Assembly (NCBI GenBank): GCA_030576275.1 | Contig: JALIBN010000001.1 | Coordinates: 31,633-95,632 of the forward strand | Direction of reading: 5' to 3' | DNA length: 64,000 nucleotides | Source of the DNA: Pseudomonadota bacterium | GTDB lineage: Bacteria > Pseudomonadota > Gammaproteobacteria > Nitrosococcales > Methylophagaceae | Part shown: in pieces, positions 23,604 through 32,382 of the stretch | Layout: each line of letters begins with the position of its first letter | Position numbering within the stretch: position 1 is the stretch's first letter | The notes under the pieces: model-generated | The model's database searches: none | The model's input: the letters and a program-made list of their open reading frames with translations, nothing else | Told to the model about the DNA's origin: nothing | Made by a program: the position numbers and the translations under genes

Positions 23604-24203
23604 ATGTCAGAGAAAGTGATCTGCCCAATTATACTGGCGGCGGGAAAATCTCAACGTTTTGGCAGTGATAAGTTATTGCATATTTTGCCATATAATGGCG
23701 TCAATAAGCCTCTTATCTTGCATACTTTAAAACCATGGTTAGAAGTATTTGATCACATCAATATTGTGGTCAGAGCTGATAATCATGCTCTAATTCAGAT
23801 GCTAGAGGACTGCGAATTTGCGTCACGATTGACCCTAATCACCGCCACCAATCCAGCGAAGGGAATGAGTGCGTCATTAGTGAGCGGTATCGATGCCAAC
23901 AAAGCGGCATCGGGCTGGTTAATCGGGTTATCAGATATGCCCTTTATTCAAAGCTCGGTAATTGTTAAATCCCTAGATGCACTCAATACGGGTGCCGAGA
24001 TCACCCTGCCCACTTACAATGGTAAAAGAGGTCATCCGGTTGGTTTTTCATCGCGTTTCAGGACACAACTACTGGCACTGAGCGGTGATAGAGGCGCGAA
24101 GGAAATCATTGCTTCTACGCCAGACAAAATTACCTTCATCGACAGTTCTGATGACGGTATTCGGCAGGATATAGACACCCGTAAAAATTTAGATAACGGA
24201 TAA
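23604..24203 (+). CDS. mocA: MobA-like nucleotidyltransferase (molybdenum cofactor cytidylyltransferase type)
   Basis: The 199 residues contain the NTP-transferase signature IILAAGKSQRFGSDKLL, the metal-binding segment GWLIGLSDMPF, and GHPVGFSSRFRTQLLALSGDRGAKEII. This matches the MocA type that adds CMP to molybdopterin for xanthine-dehydrogenase-family enzymes. It lies 2 bases downstream of xdhC, which supports MocA over MobA. The product would supply the cofactor form used by the broken hydroxylase upstream. Confidence 0.85.
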   Translation: MSEKVICPIILAAGKSQRFGSDKLLHILPYNGVNKPLILHTLKPWLEVFDHINIVVRADNHALIQMLEDCEFASRLTLITATNPAKGMSASLVSGIDANKAASGWLIGLSDMPFIQSSVIVKSLDALNTGAEITLPTYNGKRGHPVGFSSRFRTQLLALSGDRGAKEIIASTPDKITFIDSSDDGIRQDIDTRKNLDNG

Positions 24204-24341
24204 GAAAATCAGAATTTTATTTGCTAGCAACTTCACACAATTCTAAATTTAAAAAACATCTAAATTTTTTTATTTAATATTTAAGGTAAAGCTGGTCAGA
24301 GTTAACGCAGCTAAGACTAGCTATAGCCGCACCAAACAACC

Positions 24342-24383
24342 TATACTTTTATTTAAGCCAGCTTAAACTTAAATTAAAGTATA
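24342..24383. promoter_or_regulatory. 16-bp inverted repeat upstream of the XRE regulator
   Basis: tatacttttatttaag (24342-24357) and cttaaattaaagtata (24368-24383) are inverted with 15 of 16 matches and a 10-base spacer, 58 bp before the XRE start codon. A related half site, AATAAAAGTA, lies at 24394-24403 and again downstream of the gene. These are good candidates for the operator bound by the XRE protein itself. Confidence 0.6.
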
Positions 24384-24441
24384 ACCATTCAGCAATAAAA
24401 GTAGTACCCTAGTTAAATAAATAGTTAAGTAGGAATAAACA

Positions 24442-24831
24442 ATGGCACTTAGTGATGTAATTAGAGAAGCACGAATTAGAAACAATCTTAAGCAAGAAGA
24501 TGCAGCTCTGTTAATGGATGTAACGGTACAAACCTATAGTAAATGGGAAAATGGCATAACCGAACCCAAGGCAAGTCAGGTAGCGCAACTAAGTGACCTA
24601 TTGAATGTATCTACTCAAATGATATGCTGTGGCAAACAAAGCGAAAAGATCGATATGGTCGACTTCATTAGAATAGTTTCAAGGCAAGCTAAAGATCTAA
24701 GTGAGTTTGAAATGATAGAAACTATTTGGCATAACATCGAGGATGACGCCACATTTCTTGAAGCCTTAAAAAAACTTAATAGTGAAGATAAATATGAAGC
24801 GGTGATTACCATGAAAAAGATAGCTAACTGA
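24442..24831 (+). CDS. XRE-family helix-turn-helix transcriptional regulator
   Basis: Residues 5-60 form a Cro/CI-type helix-turn-helix (IREARIRNNLKQEDAALLMDVTVQTYSKWENGITEPKASQVAQLSDLL). The C-terminal ~65 residues are helical with no recognised domain. AGGAAT lies about eight bases before the ATG. The gene stands alone, with inverted repeats upstream and a 32-bp palindrome directly after the stop that shares the AATAAAAGTATA half site, so autoregulation is likely. No phage or toxin gene is adjacent. Confidence 0.82.
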   Translation: MALSDVIREARIRNNLKQEDAALLMDVTVQTYSKWENGITEPKASQVAQLSDLLNVSTQMICCGKQSEKIDMVDFIRIVSRQAKDLSEFEMIETIWHNIEDDATFLEALKKLNSEDKYEAVITMKKIAN

Positions 24832-24835
24832 CAGC

Positions 24836-24867
24836 AATAAAAGTATAAGTTAACTTACACTTTTATT
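24836..24867. terminator. 32-bp palindrome after the XRE gene (terminator or operator)
   Basis: The sequence is centred on GTTAAC (24849-24854). It begins AATAAAAGTATAAG and ends CTTACACTTTTATT, with a single mismatch pair between arms. It starts 5 bases after the XRE stop. It lacks G+C but ends in a T-rich arm, so it could terminate transcription. It also repeats the CAGCAATAAAAGTA box (24832-24845) found upstream of the gene at 24390-24403. Confidence 0.5.
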
Positions 24868-25289
24868 TAACCTCATGTCTTTGTTAATCATTAGCTCTGA
24901 ATCAAACAGCTAACACAGTAAAGGTGGTTTTAATTTAACGACCTATTCCTTTCTAAGATCTAAGTAATCAGATTATAGATTCTGAAACAATCATGATTGC
25001 TTTCAGTTATAGATATATGACATTGATTACTTAATTCAATGATTAAACAAATTTCATGCTTCGCCTTCTCTTCTGCAAATTAAATAATGCATTCAAGTCG
25101 TAACTCGCTTATAAATTATATATTGGCTCCTATTGATAGATGTTTTCTTCAAGATATCGGGGGCGTCATAACTAAAAGCCTTTAATGTTATTTCATCTCT
25201 TTCGTAACAAATCAATGGTCAGTCCGTCTACCTTACAAGTCTAGTTACTATTAACTAGTTCTTACATTTTTAAATTATAGGAAGTAACC
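24868..25289. other. Intergenic region with a 73-bp palindrome
   Basis: No gene is recognised between the XRE gene and the HvfA-like remnant. The stretch contains a long imperfect palindrome at 24961-25033 and a ribosome-site-like AGGAAG at 25279-25284 that belongs to the next feature. Confidence 0.5.
24961..25033. repeat. 73-bp imperfect palindrome
   Basis: TAAGTAATCA (24961-24970) is perfectly inverted at TGATTACTTA (25024-25033), and the centre GAAACAATCATGATTGCTTTC folds back on itself. Blocks resembling TATAGAT and CTGAAA also recur inversely between them. A transcript would form one long hairpin. It could be a MITE remnant, a processing site or a small RNA. No T-run follows, so a simple terminator is unlikely. 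Confidence 0.55.
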
Positions 25290-25597
25290 ATTTCTATTAC
25301 ATCTAAAAAATCAACAATTGCATTAGCAGCTAGTGCGGCATTAACTGCAGGTTTAGCTTTATCACCTACCATGGTAAGTGCTGATACAAACCCATTTGCA
25401 ACTGCTGAATTATCAAGTGGCTATATGCAGCTTGCTGAAGGTAAACGTGGTGGCGAAATGAAAGCTGAACATGAAGCTAAATGCGGTGCAGAAAAAAAGC
25501 AGTCGCTAAAAAAGCTGAAGCTAAATGTGGTGCCACCAAGATAGATAAAGCCTTTATGGAAATAAACCCTTCATACTCTAATGTAATTAGTAAATAA
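25290..25597 (+). pseudogene. HvfA/BufA-like copper-associated peptide precursor, start codon and frame damaged
   Basis: The frame from 25290 encodes a basic start, a hydrophobic signal (TIALAASAALTAGLALSPTMVSA), then NPFATAELSSGYMQLAEGK and Lys/Glu/Cys-rich sequence with two EAKCG units. This is the layout of HvfA/BufA1-type low-complexity peptide precursors (EGKCG repeats) linked to copper or metal handling. The first codon is ATT, placed five bases after a good AGGAAG site, where an ATG is expected. A run of seven A at 25492-25498 is one base short: the second EAKCG, then the stop at 25595-25597, are read only after a shift. One EGKCG unit has Arg for Cys. No hvfB/hvfC partner lies nearby. 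Confidence 0.6.
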
Positions 25598-25625
25598 TTT
25601 ATCAAGTCTTAATGTTTAACAATAT

Positions 25626-25647
25626 AAAGGGCTCTAAGGAGCTCTTT
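25626..25647 (+). terminator. Rho-independent-type hairpin after the HvfA-like gene
   Basis: AAAGGGCTC and GAGCTCTTT form a 9-bp stem with one mismatch and a 4-base loop, 29 bases past the HvfA-like stop, followed by a T-rich tract. It marks the end of a real transcription unit. Confidence 0.65.
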
Positions 25648-25888
25648 ATGCTTTTTGTAGCTAAAGCTATTAATGGAAGATATGGCTTTTTAACTATAGT
25701 TTGAAAATAAGTCGAAATTTAATTTCTGTAGGAACTCACCCACTTAAAAGTGCCAGATTTTAAATTATGACTTATGGTTATTGAAGTGGCTTTTGTTAAT
25801 CTTAATTTCTAAAAAATAGTTCTTACTCTTTCAAACAAAGAATCTAGCAGTGCACTTTACATTCTTCCCTACCCGTTACTATTAAATA

Positions 25889-26530
25889 TTATATTAATTT
25901 ATCTGAACGAATAATGTTTATTCCCTGCTGTTGTTGCAAAGCGGCTTCAATCATATTTTGGGCTATATTTCGGGCGGGATTGAGTTGCATTTTCTTGGGT
26001 AAAATGACGCCGAATATTTTCAGAATACCGACCATTATCTGTTCGCCAAAGCGCTTCTCTTTTCTATCACCTTTGATTAAGCCTGGTCTTACGATAGTGA
26101 GTGAGGGATAATCAAGTTGAGCTAACACAGCTTCAACATCCCCCTTCACTTGGTTGTAATAAAAGCGTGATGATATATTCGCACCCATAGATGAATTCAA
26201 CACAAATGACGATGCATTATGTTGACGGGCGATAGTCGCGATAGCAAGTGGATAATCATAATCGACACGCCTAAATTGTGCTTTGGTTTTAGCCTTACGC
26301 ATAGTGGTGCCCAATGTGCAGATCACTGAATCTACTTGCCACCAATTTGCAGATTGAGGTAAATCATCAAAATCGATCTGGTTAATTTCTAGTTTTGGAT
26401 TTGTAGTAGAATCCAGAGTAATAGCACTTCGGGTCAACACCACAATTTTACTGATACGAATATCACTTAAAGCCAGCTCTAAAACATGGCTACCTACCAA
26501 ACCAGTTGCACCAACTAAAAGTAGTTTCAT
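25889..26530 (-). CDS. NAD(P)-binding SDR-like protein (HTATIP2/TIP30-like)
   Basis: The 213 residues begin with a Rossmann motif (LLLVGATGLVGSHVLELAL) and contain SVICTLGTTMRKAKTKAQFRRVDYD and SFVLNSSMGANISSRFYYNQVKG, with the Tyr-x-x-x-Lys-like YYNQVKG pair typical of atypical SDRs. The family includes small oxidoreductases and epimerase-like proteins of unknown substrate. It starts 13 bases after the end of the damaged SDR gene upstream, so the two probably formed one operon. Confidence 0.82.
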   Translation of the reverse strand: MKLLLVGATGLVGSHVLELALSDIRISKIVVLTRSAITLDSTTNPKLEINQIDFDDLPQSANWWQVDSVICTLGTTMRKAKTKAQFRRVDYDYPLAIATIARQHNASSFVLNSSMGANISSRFYYNQVKGDVEAVLAQLDYPSLTIVRPGLIKGDRKEKRFGEQIMVGILKIFGVILPKKMQLNPARNIAQNMIEAALQQQQGINIIRSDKLI

Positions 26531-26543
26531 CGTGTATTTTTCC

Positions 26544-27200
26544 TTACTTAGTAGATAGTTTTGAGATGGCTAGTGCAATAGGCGTTTCACCCTGAGTCAG
26601 CTCGATAATCTTATTATTAATATCCGGTTGATTAATTAATTCAGCTAGTGTGGTTGCTACTTCATCTCTTGTGACTGATCCATATATAATATCAAGTTCA
26701 GCTATTATTTTACCTGAGCCTTTCTCATTAGTTAAGGAGCCAGGTATTAAGATAACCCAATCAAGACCTCTGGCAACTAAATAAGCATCAGCAACCTTTT
26801 TAACTGAAATATAATTTTAAAATCCTTCAGATAAGCCTTTATTACGCGCGGCCTCTGGGAACACTGATACCAAGATAAAACGACGGATACCCGCAAGTAT
26901 AGCCGCATTTACGGATAATTCGAGGCCAGTGCCACCAACAGCATTGGTGACTTCTATTCCTGCCCCGCCTGCTCCAGCAGTGAATACAACGACATCATTA
27001 CCGGCTATTTTTTCAGCGAGTTGTTCTACAGTAATACCAGTCAAACAGCCTTTAATGGCCATGGCACTATTATCTTTTAACAAACTAGATTGCTCATCAC
27101 GACGATATAAACCATTTACAACGTGTCTCATTGATGTGAGATTTTTAACTAAACGAAGCCCTAGTTTTCCGGCACTGCCAACGATAAATATGGCTTGCAT
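26544..27200 (-). pseudogene. NAD(P)-binding SDR protein interrupted by one in-frame stop
   Basis: From the ATG at 27200 the frame encodes IFIVGSAGKLGLRLVKNL (Rossmann motif), VVFTAGAGGAG and ILVSVFPEAARNKGLSEGF, then meets TAA at 26817-26819. The same frame continues after that stop with NYISVKKVADAYLVARGLDW and LIPGSLTNEKGSGKI to a natural stop at 26544-26546. Full length would be 218 residues, normal for this family. Where family members usually have Glu, the codon is TAA, one substitution from GAA. The first 127 residues hold the cofactor site but lack the C-terminal half. Confidence 0.82.
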
Positions 27201-27207
27201 TTTATAG

Positions 27208-27641
27208 CCCTTTTTATATTGATATCAAGCGAAAATTCACCTTTGTATCTCCCCCGTCTCATAAGAAACGGGGAAATTTGAGCGACCAATATTAATCTGA
27301 ATACTTCCGTGTTTTCAGCAGAACTAATTTTCGTGTTTTAGGCGTTAACTTAGATCGTATTCACTATGAAACATTTGGGCCATATGACAATATTTGATGG
27401 TTAATTGTTAGCAATAGGTGTCAGAATAAACTGCCAACTATTGATTCCAACTGTAGTATTTTCAATAAATAGTTGTTCAGAATTATCCAATTATTCCTGG
27501 AATGGCATTAGCATTGACACAATCTACTGATGGAATGTCCAAGTGCCACTATGATTTCATTAGGTTTAATTTTTGATATAAGTGTAAAGTTAATAGTCTA
27601 TGTGATGTGAATATTAAAACTAATCTTTCAAAGAAAATATA
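27208..27641. other. Intergenic region upstream of the cyclo-ligase gene
   Basis: No protein gene is seen. A 6-bp G+C hairpin (CCCCGT at 27252, ACGGGG at 27268) and a weaker TGGCA/TGCCA hairpin (27503-27548) are present. In many gammaproteobacteria the 6S RNA gene lies just upstream of this cyclo-ligase. I could not recognise its conserved bulge by eye. Confidence 0.4.
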
Positions 27642-28246
27642 ATGTCATTAACAGAGACCTACAACACGCCATTAGAAATTAAAACTTGGCGTCATCAGCA
27701 ACGCGAACAATTGATTGAGAGCCGGATTGCTGTTGGCGGTTTCCAACGCAAGATTTGGCAACAAGAAATATTACTTAAACTACACGACGTGCTTAAGGAT
27801 ATGGAGCTAGGAATAATCGCTTTTTATTGGCCATTTAAAGGCGAAATTGATTGTCGAGAGTTGATTAGTGACATGTTGCAACAAGGATGGCTAGCGGCAC
27901 TGCCAGCCGTTACGAAACTAAATTCTCCATTAGAATTCCGACAATGGACACCTGAAACGGCGCTAATTCCTGGCGTGTGGGAAATACCAGTACCTCAATC
28001 ACGAACTATTGTTATGCCAGATCTGATGTTAATTCCATTGCTTGGTTTTGATGGATATCAGTATCGACGGGGCTATGGTGGAGGTTATTATGATCGAACG
28101 GTTATTGATCTTCAGCCATCTCCAATAAAAATAGGCATGGGCTTGAACAAGCCCGATTAGAGACGATTTATCCACAAAGTCATGATATTACTATGGATAT
28201 TATTTTGACTGAAACAATCACGGATATAGCCAACGAGCTTAGCTAA
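27642..28246 (+). pseudogene. fau: 5-formyltetrahydrofolate cyclo-ligase, frameshifted near the C-terminus
   Basis: The first 165 residues are a good 5-FCL (YgfA) match: a basic N-terminal helix, FYWPFKGEIDCRELI, PDLMLIPLLGFDGYQYRRGYGGGYYDRT and KIGMG. At 28143-28144 one T is missing, so the frame ends at 28160 (GLNKPD). Reading one base back gives EQARLETIYPQSHDITMDII and a normal end at 28244-28246. The enzyme recycles 5-formyl-THF to 5,10-methenyl-THF. The glycine-rich nucleotide loop is retained, so partial activity is possible. A sequencing error at the short T run is an alternative explanation. Confidence 0.85.
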
Positions 28247-28330
28247 TACTGAACCTAAAACTGGAATTTAGCCAAGGCTAAAGAGCGCATTTTAGTACTG
28301 TTGATTAAGAACTAATCACAAGTTAAAAAA

Positions 28331-29032
28331 TCAATCCATTTGTTTTAGCCAGTGCACACCATCTAATCGTTTTTGTTGTTTAAGATTCCATACTGCTCTA
28401 TCACGTAAATGTTGGGTGGGCCTTGCCGGGTCAAACCGTAGGGGACTAGGTAAAGATGATGCCAATAATGCCGATTGCATCGGGCTGAGCTGTTTGGCTG
28501 ATTTTTCAAAATGATAGTGACTAGCGGCTTCTAAACCAAACACACCCTCGCCCCACTCGGCGATATTTAAATATACTTCCAGAATACGTTGTTTACCCCA
28601 GGTTAATTCAATCAAAAGCGTAAACCATGCTTCAATTCCTTTACGAAGCCAACTACGGCCCGTCCATAAATAAACATTGCGTGCAACTTGCTGACTTATC
28701 GTACTGGCACCACGTAATTTTCCTCCCTTATCTGAATCGCGAAAAGACTTCATAATCGAATCGACATCAAAACCTTGGTGCAAAGGAAAAAGCTGATCTT
28801 CAGCGGTGACAACAGCTAACGCCGCTTGTTTAGGAATATCATCCCAACTCAACCAGGTTTGCTTTAATTTGAAATTATCATTGCTTGAATATAACCATCG
28901 ATCCATCATAACCATCGTTATCGGCGGGTTAAGCCAGCGAAATGGCACTACCACTATTAAGCTTAGTAAGATCATAGCCAGCATAAGTAATAATAAATAG
29001 CGGATAAATAGTTGTTTGAATTTTTTCACCAA
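28331..29032 (-). CDS. mtgA: Monofunctional biosynthetic peptidoglycan transglycosylase
   Basis: The 233 residues have one N-terminal membrane span (about 10-28), then the GT51 glycosyltransferase domain: AVVTAEDQLFPLHQGFD with the catalytic Glu, RGASTISQQVARNVYLW, and ILEVYLNIAEWGEGVFGLEAA. No penicillin-binding transpeptidase domain follows, and length fits MtgA. It polymerises lipid II glycan strands at the inner membrane. It reads convergently toward the cyclo-ligase gene. Confidence 0.95.
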   Translation of the reverse strand: MVKKFKQLFIRYLLLLMLAMILLSLIVVVPFRWLNPPITMVMMDRWLYSSNDNFKLKQTWLSWDDIPKQAALAVVTAEDQLFPLHQGFDVDSIMKSFRDSDKGGKLRGASTISQQVARNVYLWTGRSWLRKGIEAWFTLLIELTWGKQRILEVYLNIAEWGEGVFGLEAASHYHFEKSAKQLSPMQSALLASSLPSPLRFDPARPTQHLRDRAVWNLKQQKRLDGVHWLKQMD

Positions 29033-29387
29033 ATAATCCTACCAGAACCATCTAAATAAAGAGAGAGTAATCTATTATTAACTTTTAACATGCCATCCAA
29101 CACTGAGCTATCGATTGATACATATTACAATGATAACCCCACGGCAGTTCTGCTCAGGCATTATTTCATGAAACGATGACCAGACTAGACCAGCCTATTT
29201 GGTCAAAGCAACTAAACCTAGTGTCTGGCATCGTAGTAGATTGGCATGATCGCCAGTTGACTACCACTTGATAAGTCAGTCTCAAGCAATTGATATAAAT
29301 ATAAATAAATATAGCAGGAAAGTGGTCTTTACAAGAAAAATGAATTTTTTTCCTTCTCGATAATCTTGAGCGCAGAACCAACCTTAG
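29033..29387. other. Intergenic region upstream of the xoxF remnant
   Basis: I recognise nothing coding here. It should hold the promoter and signal-peptide codons of the former xoxF, but these are degraded: the xoxF frame has a stop at 29385-29387, and no signal-like hydrophobic segment is readable in any frame just upstream. Confidence 0.45.
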
Positions 29388-31105
29388 TCCATTGCTGATG
29401 AACTTGCTGAGATGCAAATGAACGCTGATAATTGGGTGATGCCCGCTAGCAACTACAATAATCAACGATATAGCAAACTATATGAAATCAGTGAGAATAA
29501 CATCCAGAACCTGAATCTAGCGTGGTCGTTTTCTACCGGTGTATTACGTGGTGACGAAGGTAATGTGTTGGTTATCGTCGACACGATGTACGTTCACACG
29601 CCATTTCCTAACATGGTTTTTGCTCTTGATTTAAACAACCATGGCGCTATTAAATGGAAATATCAACCCACACAAAGCTACGATGAAACGCTACCAGTTA
29701 TGTGCTGTGACACCGTTAACCTTGGTTTAGCCTATGGCGATGGCAAAATATTTTTAAATCAAGCCGACACTACTTTAGTTGCGTTGGATATGAATACGGG
29801 ACAACTTATTTGGTCTGATAAACGTGATAATCCTAGACGCGGTGCTACCAGTACCGGTGCCGCTTTTGTAATGAAAGATAAAGTCCTAGTGGCTATCTTA
29901 GGCAGTGAGTTTGGCATTAGAGCTTACGTGCAGGCCTATGGTTTAGGGGAGGAAAGACTATGGCGAGCATATAGCACGGGGCCAGACACTGACATGTTAA
30001 TTGACCCTGCTAAAACCAGTTGGCCATGATTCATCATTAAAAAGCTGGCAAGGTGAACAATGGCAAATCGGCGGCGGTTCCACTTGGGGCTGGTTTTCGT
30101 ATGACCCTGATCTGAATATGTTTTACTATGGCAGTGAAATCCTTCTACTTGGTACCCTATTCAACGTCCAGGTGATAACAAATATTCGGTCGTGGTTTAG
30201 ATACCGGTGTGGCGAAATGGATCTACCAAATGACGCCTCATGATGAGTGGGATTATGATGGTGTCAACGAAATCATCTTGTCAGATCAAAAACTGAAAGG
30301 CAAAATGCACAAAACAGCGGTGCATTTGGACCGTAACGGCTGGGCCTACACGATGGACAGACTTTCAGGTGAGTTGCTAGTTGCACAAAAATTTTATCCA
30401 TCGGTCAATTGGGCGAGCAGTATCAATATGAAGACGGGTTATCCAGAACGCGTCGTCAAATATTCACCTGACTATAACGGTGAAGATATGATTACCACTG
30501 ATATATGTCCGGCCGCATTAGGTTCCAAAAATCAACAGCCCGCTGTTTATTTACCTCGTACGGGGCTTTATTATGTCCCTACCAACCATTTATGTATGGA
30601 TTATGAACCATTTGAAGTTGAGTATGACTCAGGTCAACCCTATGTTGGTGCTTTTTTAAATATGTACCCCGCTCCTGTTGGCATGTACTTAGGCAACCTC
30701 ATTGCTTGGGATGCACGTGTCGGTATGATTGTATGGTCTAATCCAGAACGATTCTCAATATGGTCTGGAGCCTTAGCAATGGCTTCAGATCTGCTATTTT
30801 ACGGCACGCTTGAAGGCTATTTGAAAGTAGTTGATGCTAAAACAGGTCGTGAGCTGTGGCGATTCAAAACAGCATCAGGCATCATCGGTAATGTCAATAC
30901 ATACAAACATGCGGATAAGCAGTATATTTCTATTCTTTCAGGCGAAGGTGGCTGGGCCGGAATTGGTATGATGATGCCAAGCTTGGATAAAGATTCAGAT
31001 GGTGATGGCGTTGTTGGCGCTTACCGAGCACTATCTAGCTGGACGAACTTGAGTGGAGTTCTACGTGTGTTTAGCTTGCAACATAATATAGTTAATTCCA
31101 ACTAA
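29388..31105 (+). pseudogene. xoxF: XoxF-type (lanthanide) PQQ methanol dehydrogenase, decayed
   Basis: Pieces in three frames align in order with XoxF. Frame 1 (29388-about 30015) has DNWVMPASNYNNQRYSKL, STGVLRGDEG, the adjacent-cysteine motif PVMCCDTVN and FLNQADTTLVALD. Frame 2 (about 30010-30135) has [17 protein letters not shown] and [13 protein letters not shown]. After a one-base deletion, frame 3 gives NPSTW and IQRPGDNK, and from about 30182 another frame gives [13 protein letters not shown] and runs to the stop at 31105. The DYD triplet is the XoxF hallmark, its second Asp being the lanthanide ligand (MxaF has Ala there). Three internal frame breaks plus a missing signal peptide make a genuine pseudogene. 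No xoxG/xoxJ lies adjacent. Confidence 0.93.
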
Positions 31106-31139
31106 AGGACACCTTATACAAACTTAAAAAAACATCGTC

Positions 31140-31230
31140 ATTCCGGTGATCTTGTATCCGGAATCCATACCGAGAGTTACAATGAACATGCCATTTGACT
31201 TATATATTTCCGCTAAAAGACTGCGGAAAT
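31140..31230. repeat. Two G+C-richer hairpins downstream of xoxF (REP-like)
   Basis: ATTCCGG (31140-31146) pairs with CCGGAAT (31158-31164), preceded by cgtc. This resembles the common intergenic cgtcattcc...ggaatcc motif of proteobacteria. ATTTCCGC (31206-31213) pairs perfectly with GCGGAAAT (31223-31230). No T-run follows, so REP-like or processing elements are more likely than terminators. Confidence 0.45.
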
Positions 31231-31281
31231 GTCGGCGCATTCCTTAACCAGAGTGCAGCGTAGGTAGTATTTTTCCATTAA

Positions 31282-31653
31282 TCAATCCGTTATTTCATTC
31301 CACTGGAGTGCTTCTTTTATAATGCTCATATCAGGATTATTCAGAAGCATTGTGCCGTGAACGTCAAAAGTAGGCGTGCCGATACTTCCTGATGGGTAGC
31401 CAGATTTCTCGAGCTTAGCATATAACTCATCCCTTCTCTTATTATCTACATCGATGAAGTATTCTGTGAAGGCGATATTTTCTTGTTTGAGTTGTTTTAC
31501 TTTTAGTTTGCAATAACCGCAAGTTGTTTGTGAGTACATGATGACTTGATTATGCGGCTCGCCGTAACTATAACCATCGCTCACTCTGTCGTGGTGTTGG
31601 TACCAATTAAATGCACCATAACCAATAAGTAAGATAAAGATAAATTTCTTCAA
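31282..31653 (-). CDS. Membrane-anchored glutaredoxin-like protein
   Basis: The 123 residues start with a signal anchor (FIFILLIGYGAFNWY) followed by a glutaredoxin fold with a CGYC redox motif (YSQTTCGYCKLKVKQL) and the cis-Pro segment GTPTFDVHG. It likely faces the periplasm as a small thiol-disulfide protein. The partner is unknown. Upstream of it on the same strand, 38 bases away, is the DUF1840 gene. Confidence 0.82.
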   Translation of the reverse strand: MKKFIFILLIGYGAFNWYQHHDRVSDGYSYGEPHNQVIMYSQTTCGYCKLKVKQLKQENIAFTEYFIDVDNKRRDELYAKLEKSGYPSGSIGTPTFDVHGTMLLNNPDMSIIKEALQWNEITD

Positions 31654-31691
31654 AATTAAAACCCCTATTTATCCTAGTCGCTAATAAAGCT

Positions 31692-31988
31692 TTATTTCCA
31701 CATCACATCACATTTATCTTTTGCTGCCGCGGCAAGAAGTGAGAGTAATGGTAATGCGCGATTATGCATGGTCACTTTAGGCTGATCATCATTAGTATTT
31801 TGTGGTGATGCTTGTTCTACATCGGCGTCAAGGGCACTTTTCAATTGTTCTAAAGCCGCTGGAACATCAGCTGCCATAATGGCACTGGGTACTGTCCCAC
31901 TGTGGCCCATCATCTTCAATAAAGACAAAGCTACATCGCCAAACATAGTAATGTCGGCATAAGCTTTGGTTGTAAATGTAACCAGCAT
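31692..31988 (-). CDS. DUF1840 family protein
   Basis: From the ATG at 31988 the protein has 98 residues and starts MLVTFTTKAYADITMFGDVALSLL, the typical DUF1840 N-terminus. It ends with ALPLLSLLAAAAKDKCDVMWK. AAGGAG six bases before this ATG selects the start over the longer frame open to 32039. The family is of unknown function and common in beta- and gammaproteobacteria. Confidence 0.85.
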   Translation of the reverse strand: MLVTFTTKAYADITMFGDVALSLLKMMGHSGTVPSAIMAADVPAALEQLKSALDADVEQASPQNTNDDQPKVTMHNRALPLLSLLAAAAKDKCDVMWK

Positions 31989-32382
31989 CTCATTCTCCTT
32001 AGAACAGTAAATATAATATCTTGAATAATATAGAATCAATATACGCGATACTTTATTACTAGTGTTTATATTTAAGCCAGATTATAAAGAAGGAACATGT
32101 AACCGTCTGTTATAAAACGTTAATAACTTAAATTTAAATCTATTTTATTCTTCTGATATATATCGCTTATGTACAGCCGTCTTCTTTAGGCATAATATGA
32201 ATCGTCTTAGAGCAGACACTGGAACTTGTAGCAAAAGCTAAACATTATAACTGTGACCCTGTGATTGAAACATCTTACTTCTACTAAAATCATAACTTTA
32301 TTATCGGAACTACTGAACAATTTCAAAACTACTTTTGATGAAAAAACACCTCACTATACCAACCTCAAAAAGGACAATTTAT

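Noticed and set aside
29166..29465. 99-codon minus-strand frame upstream of xoxF
   Set aside because: It is antisense to the XoxF N-terminus and matches no family.
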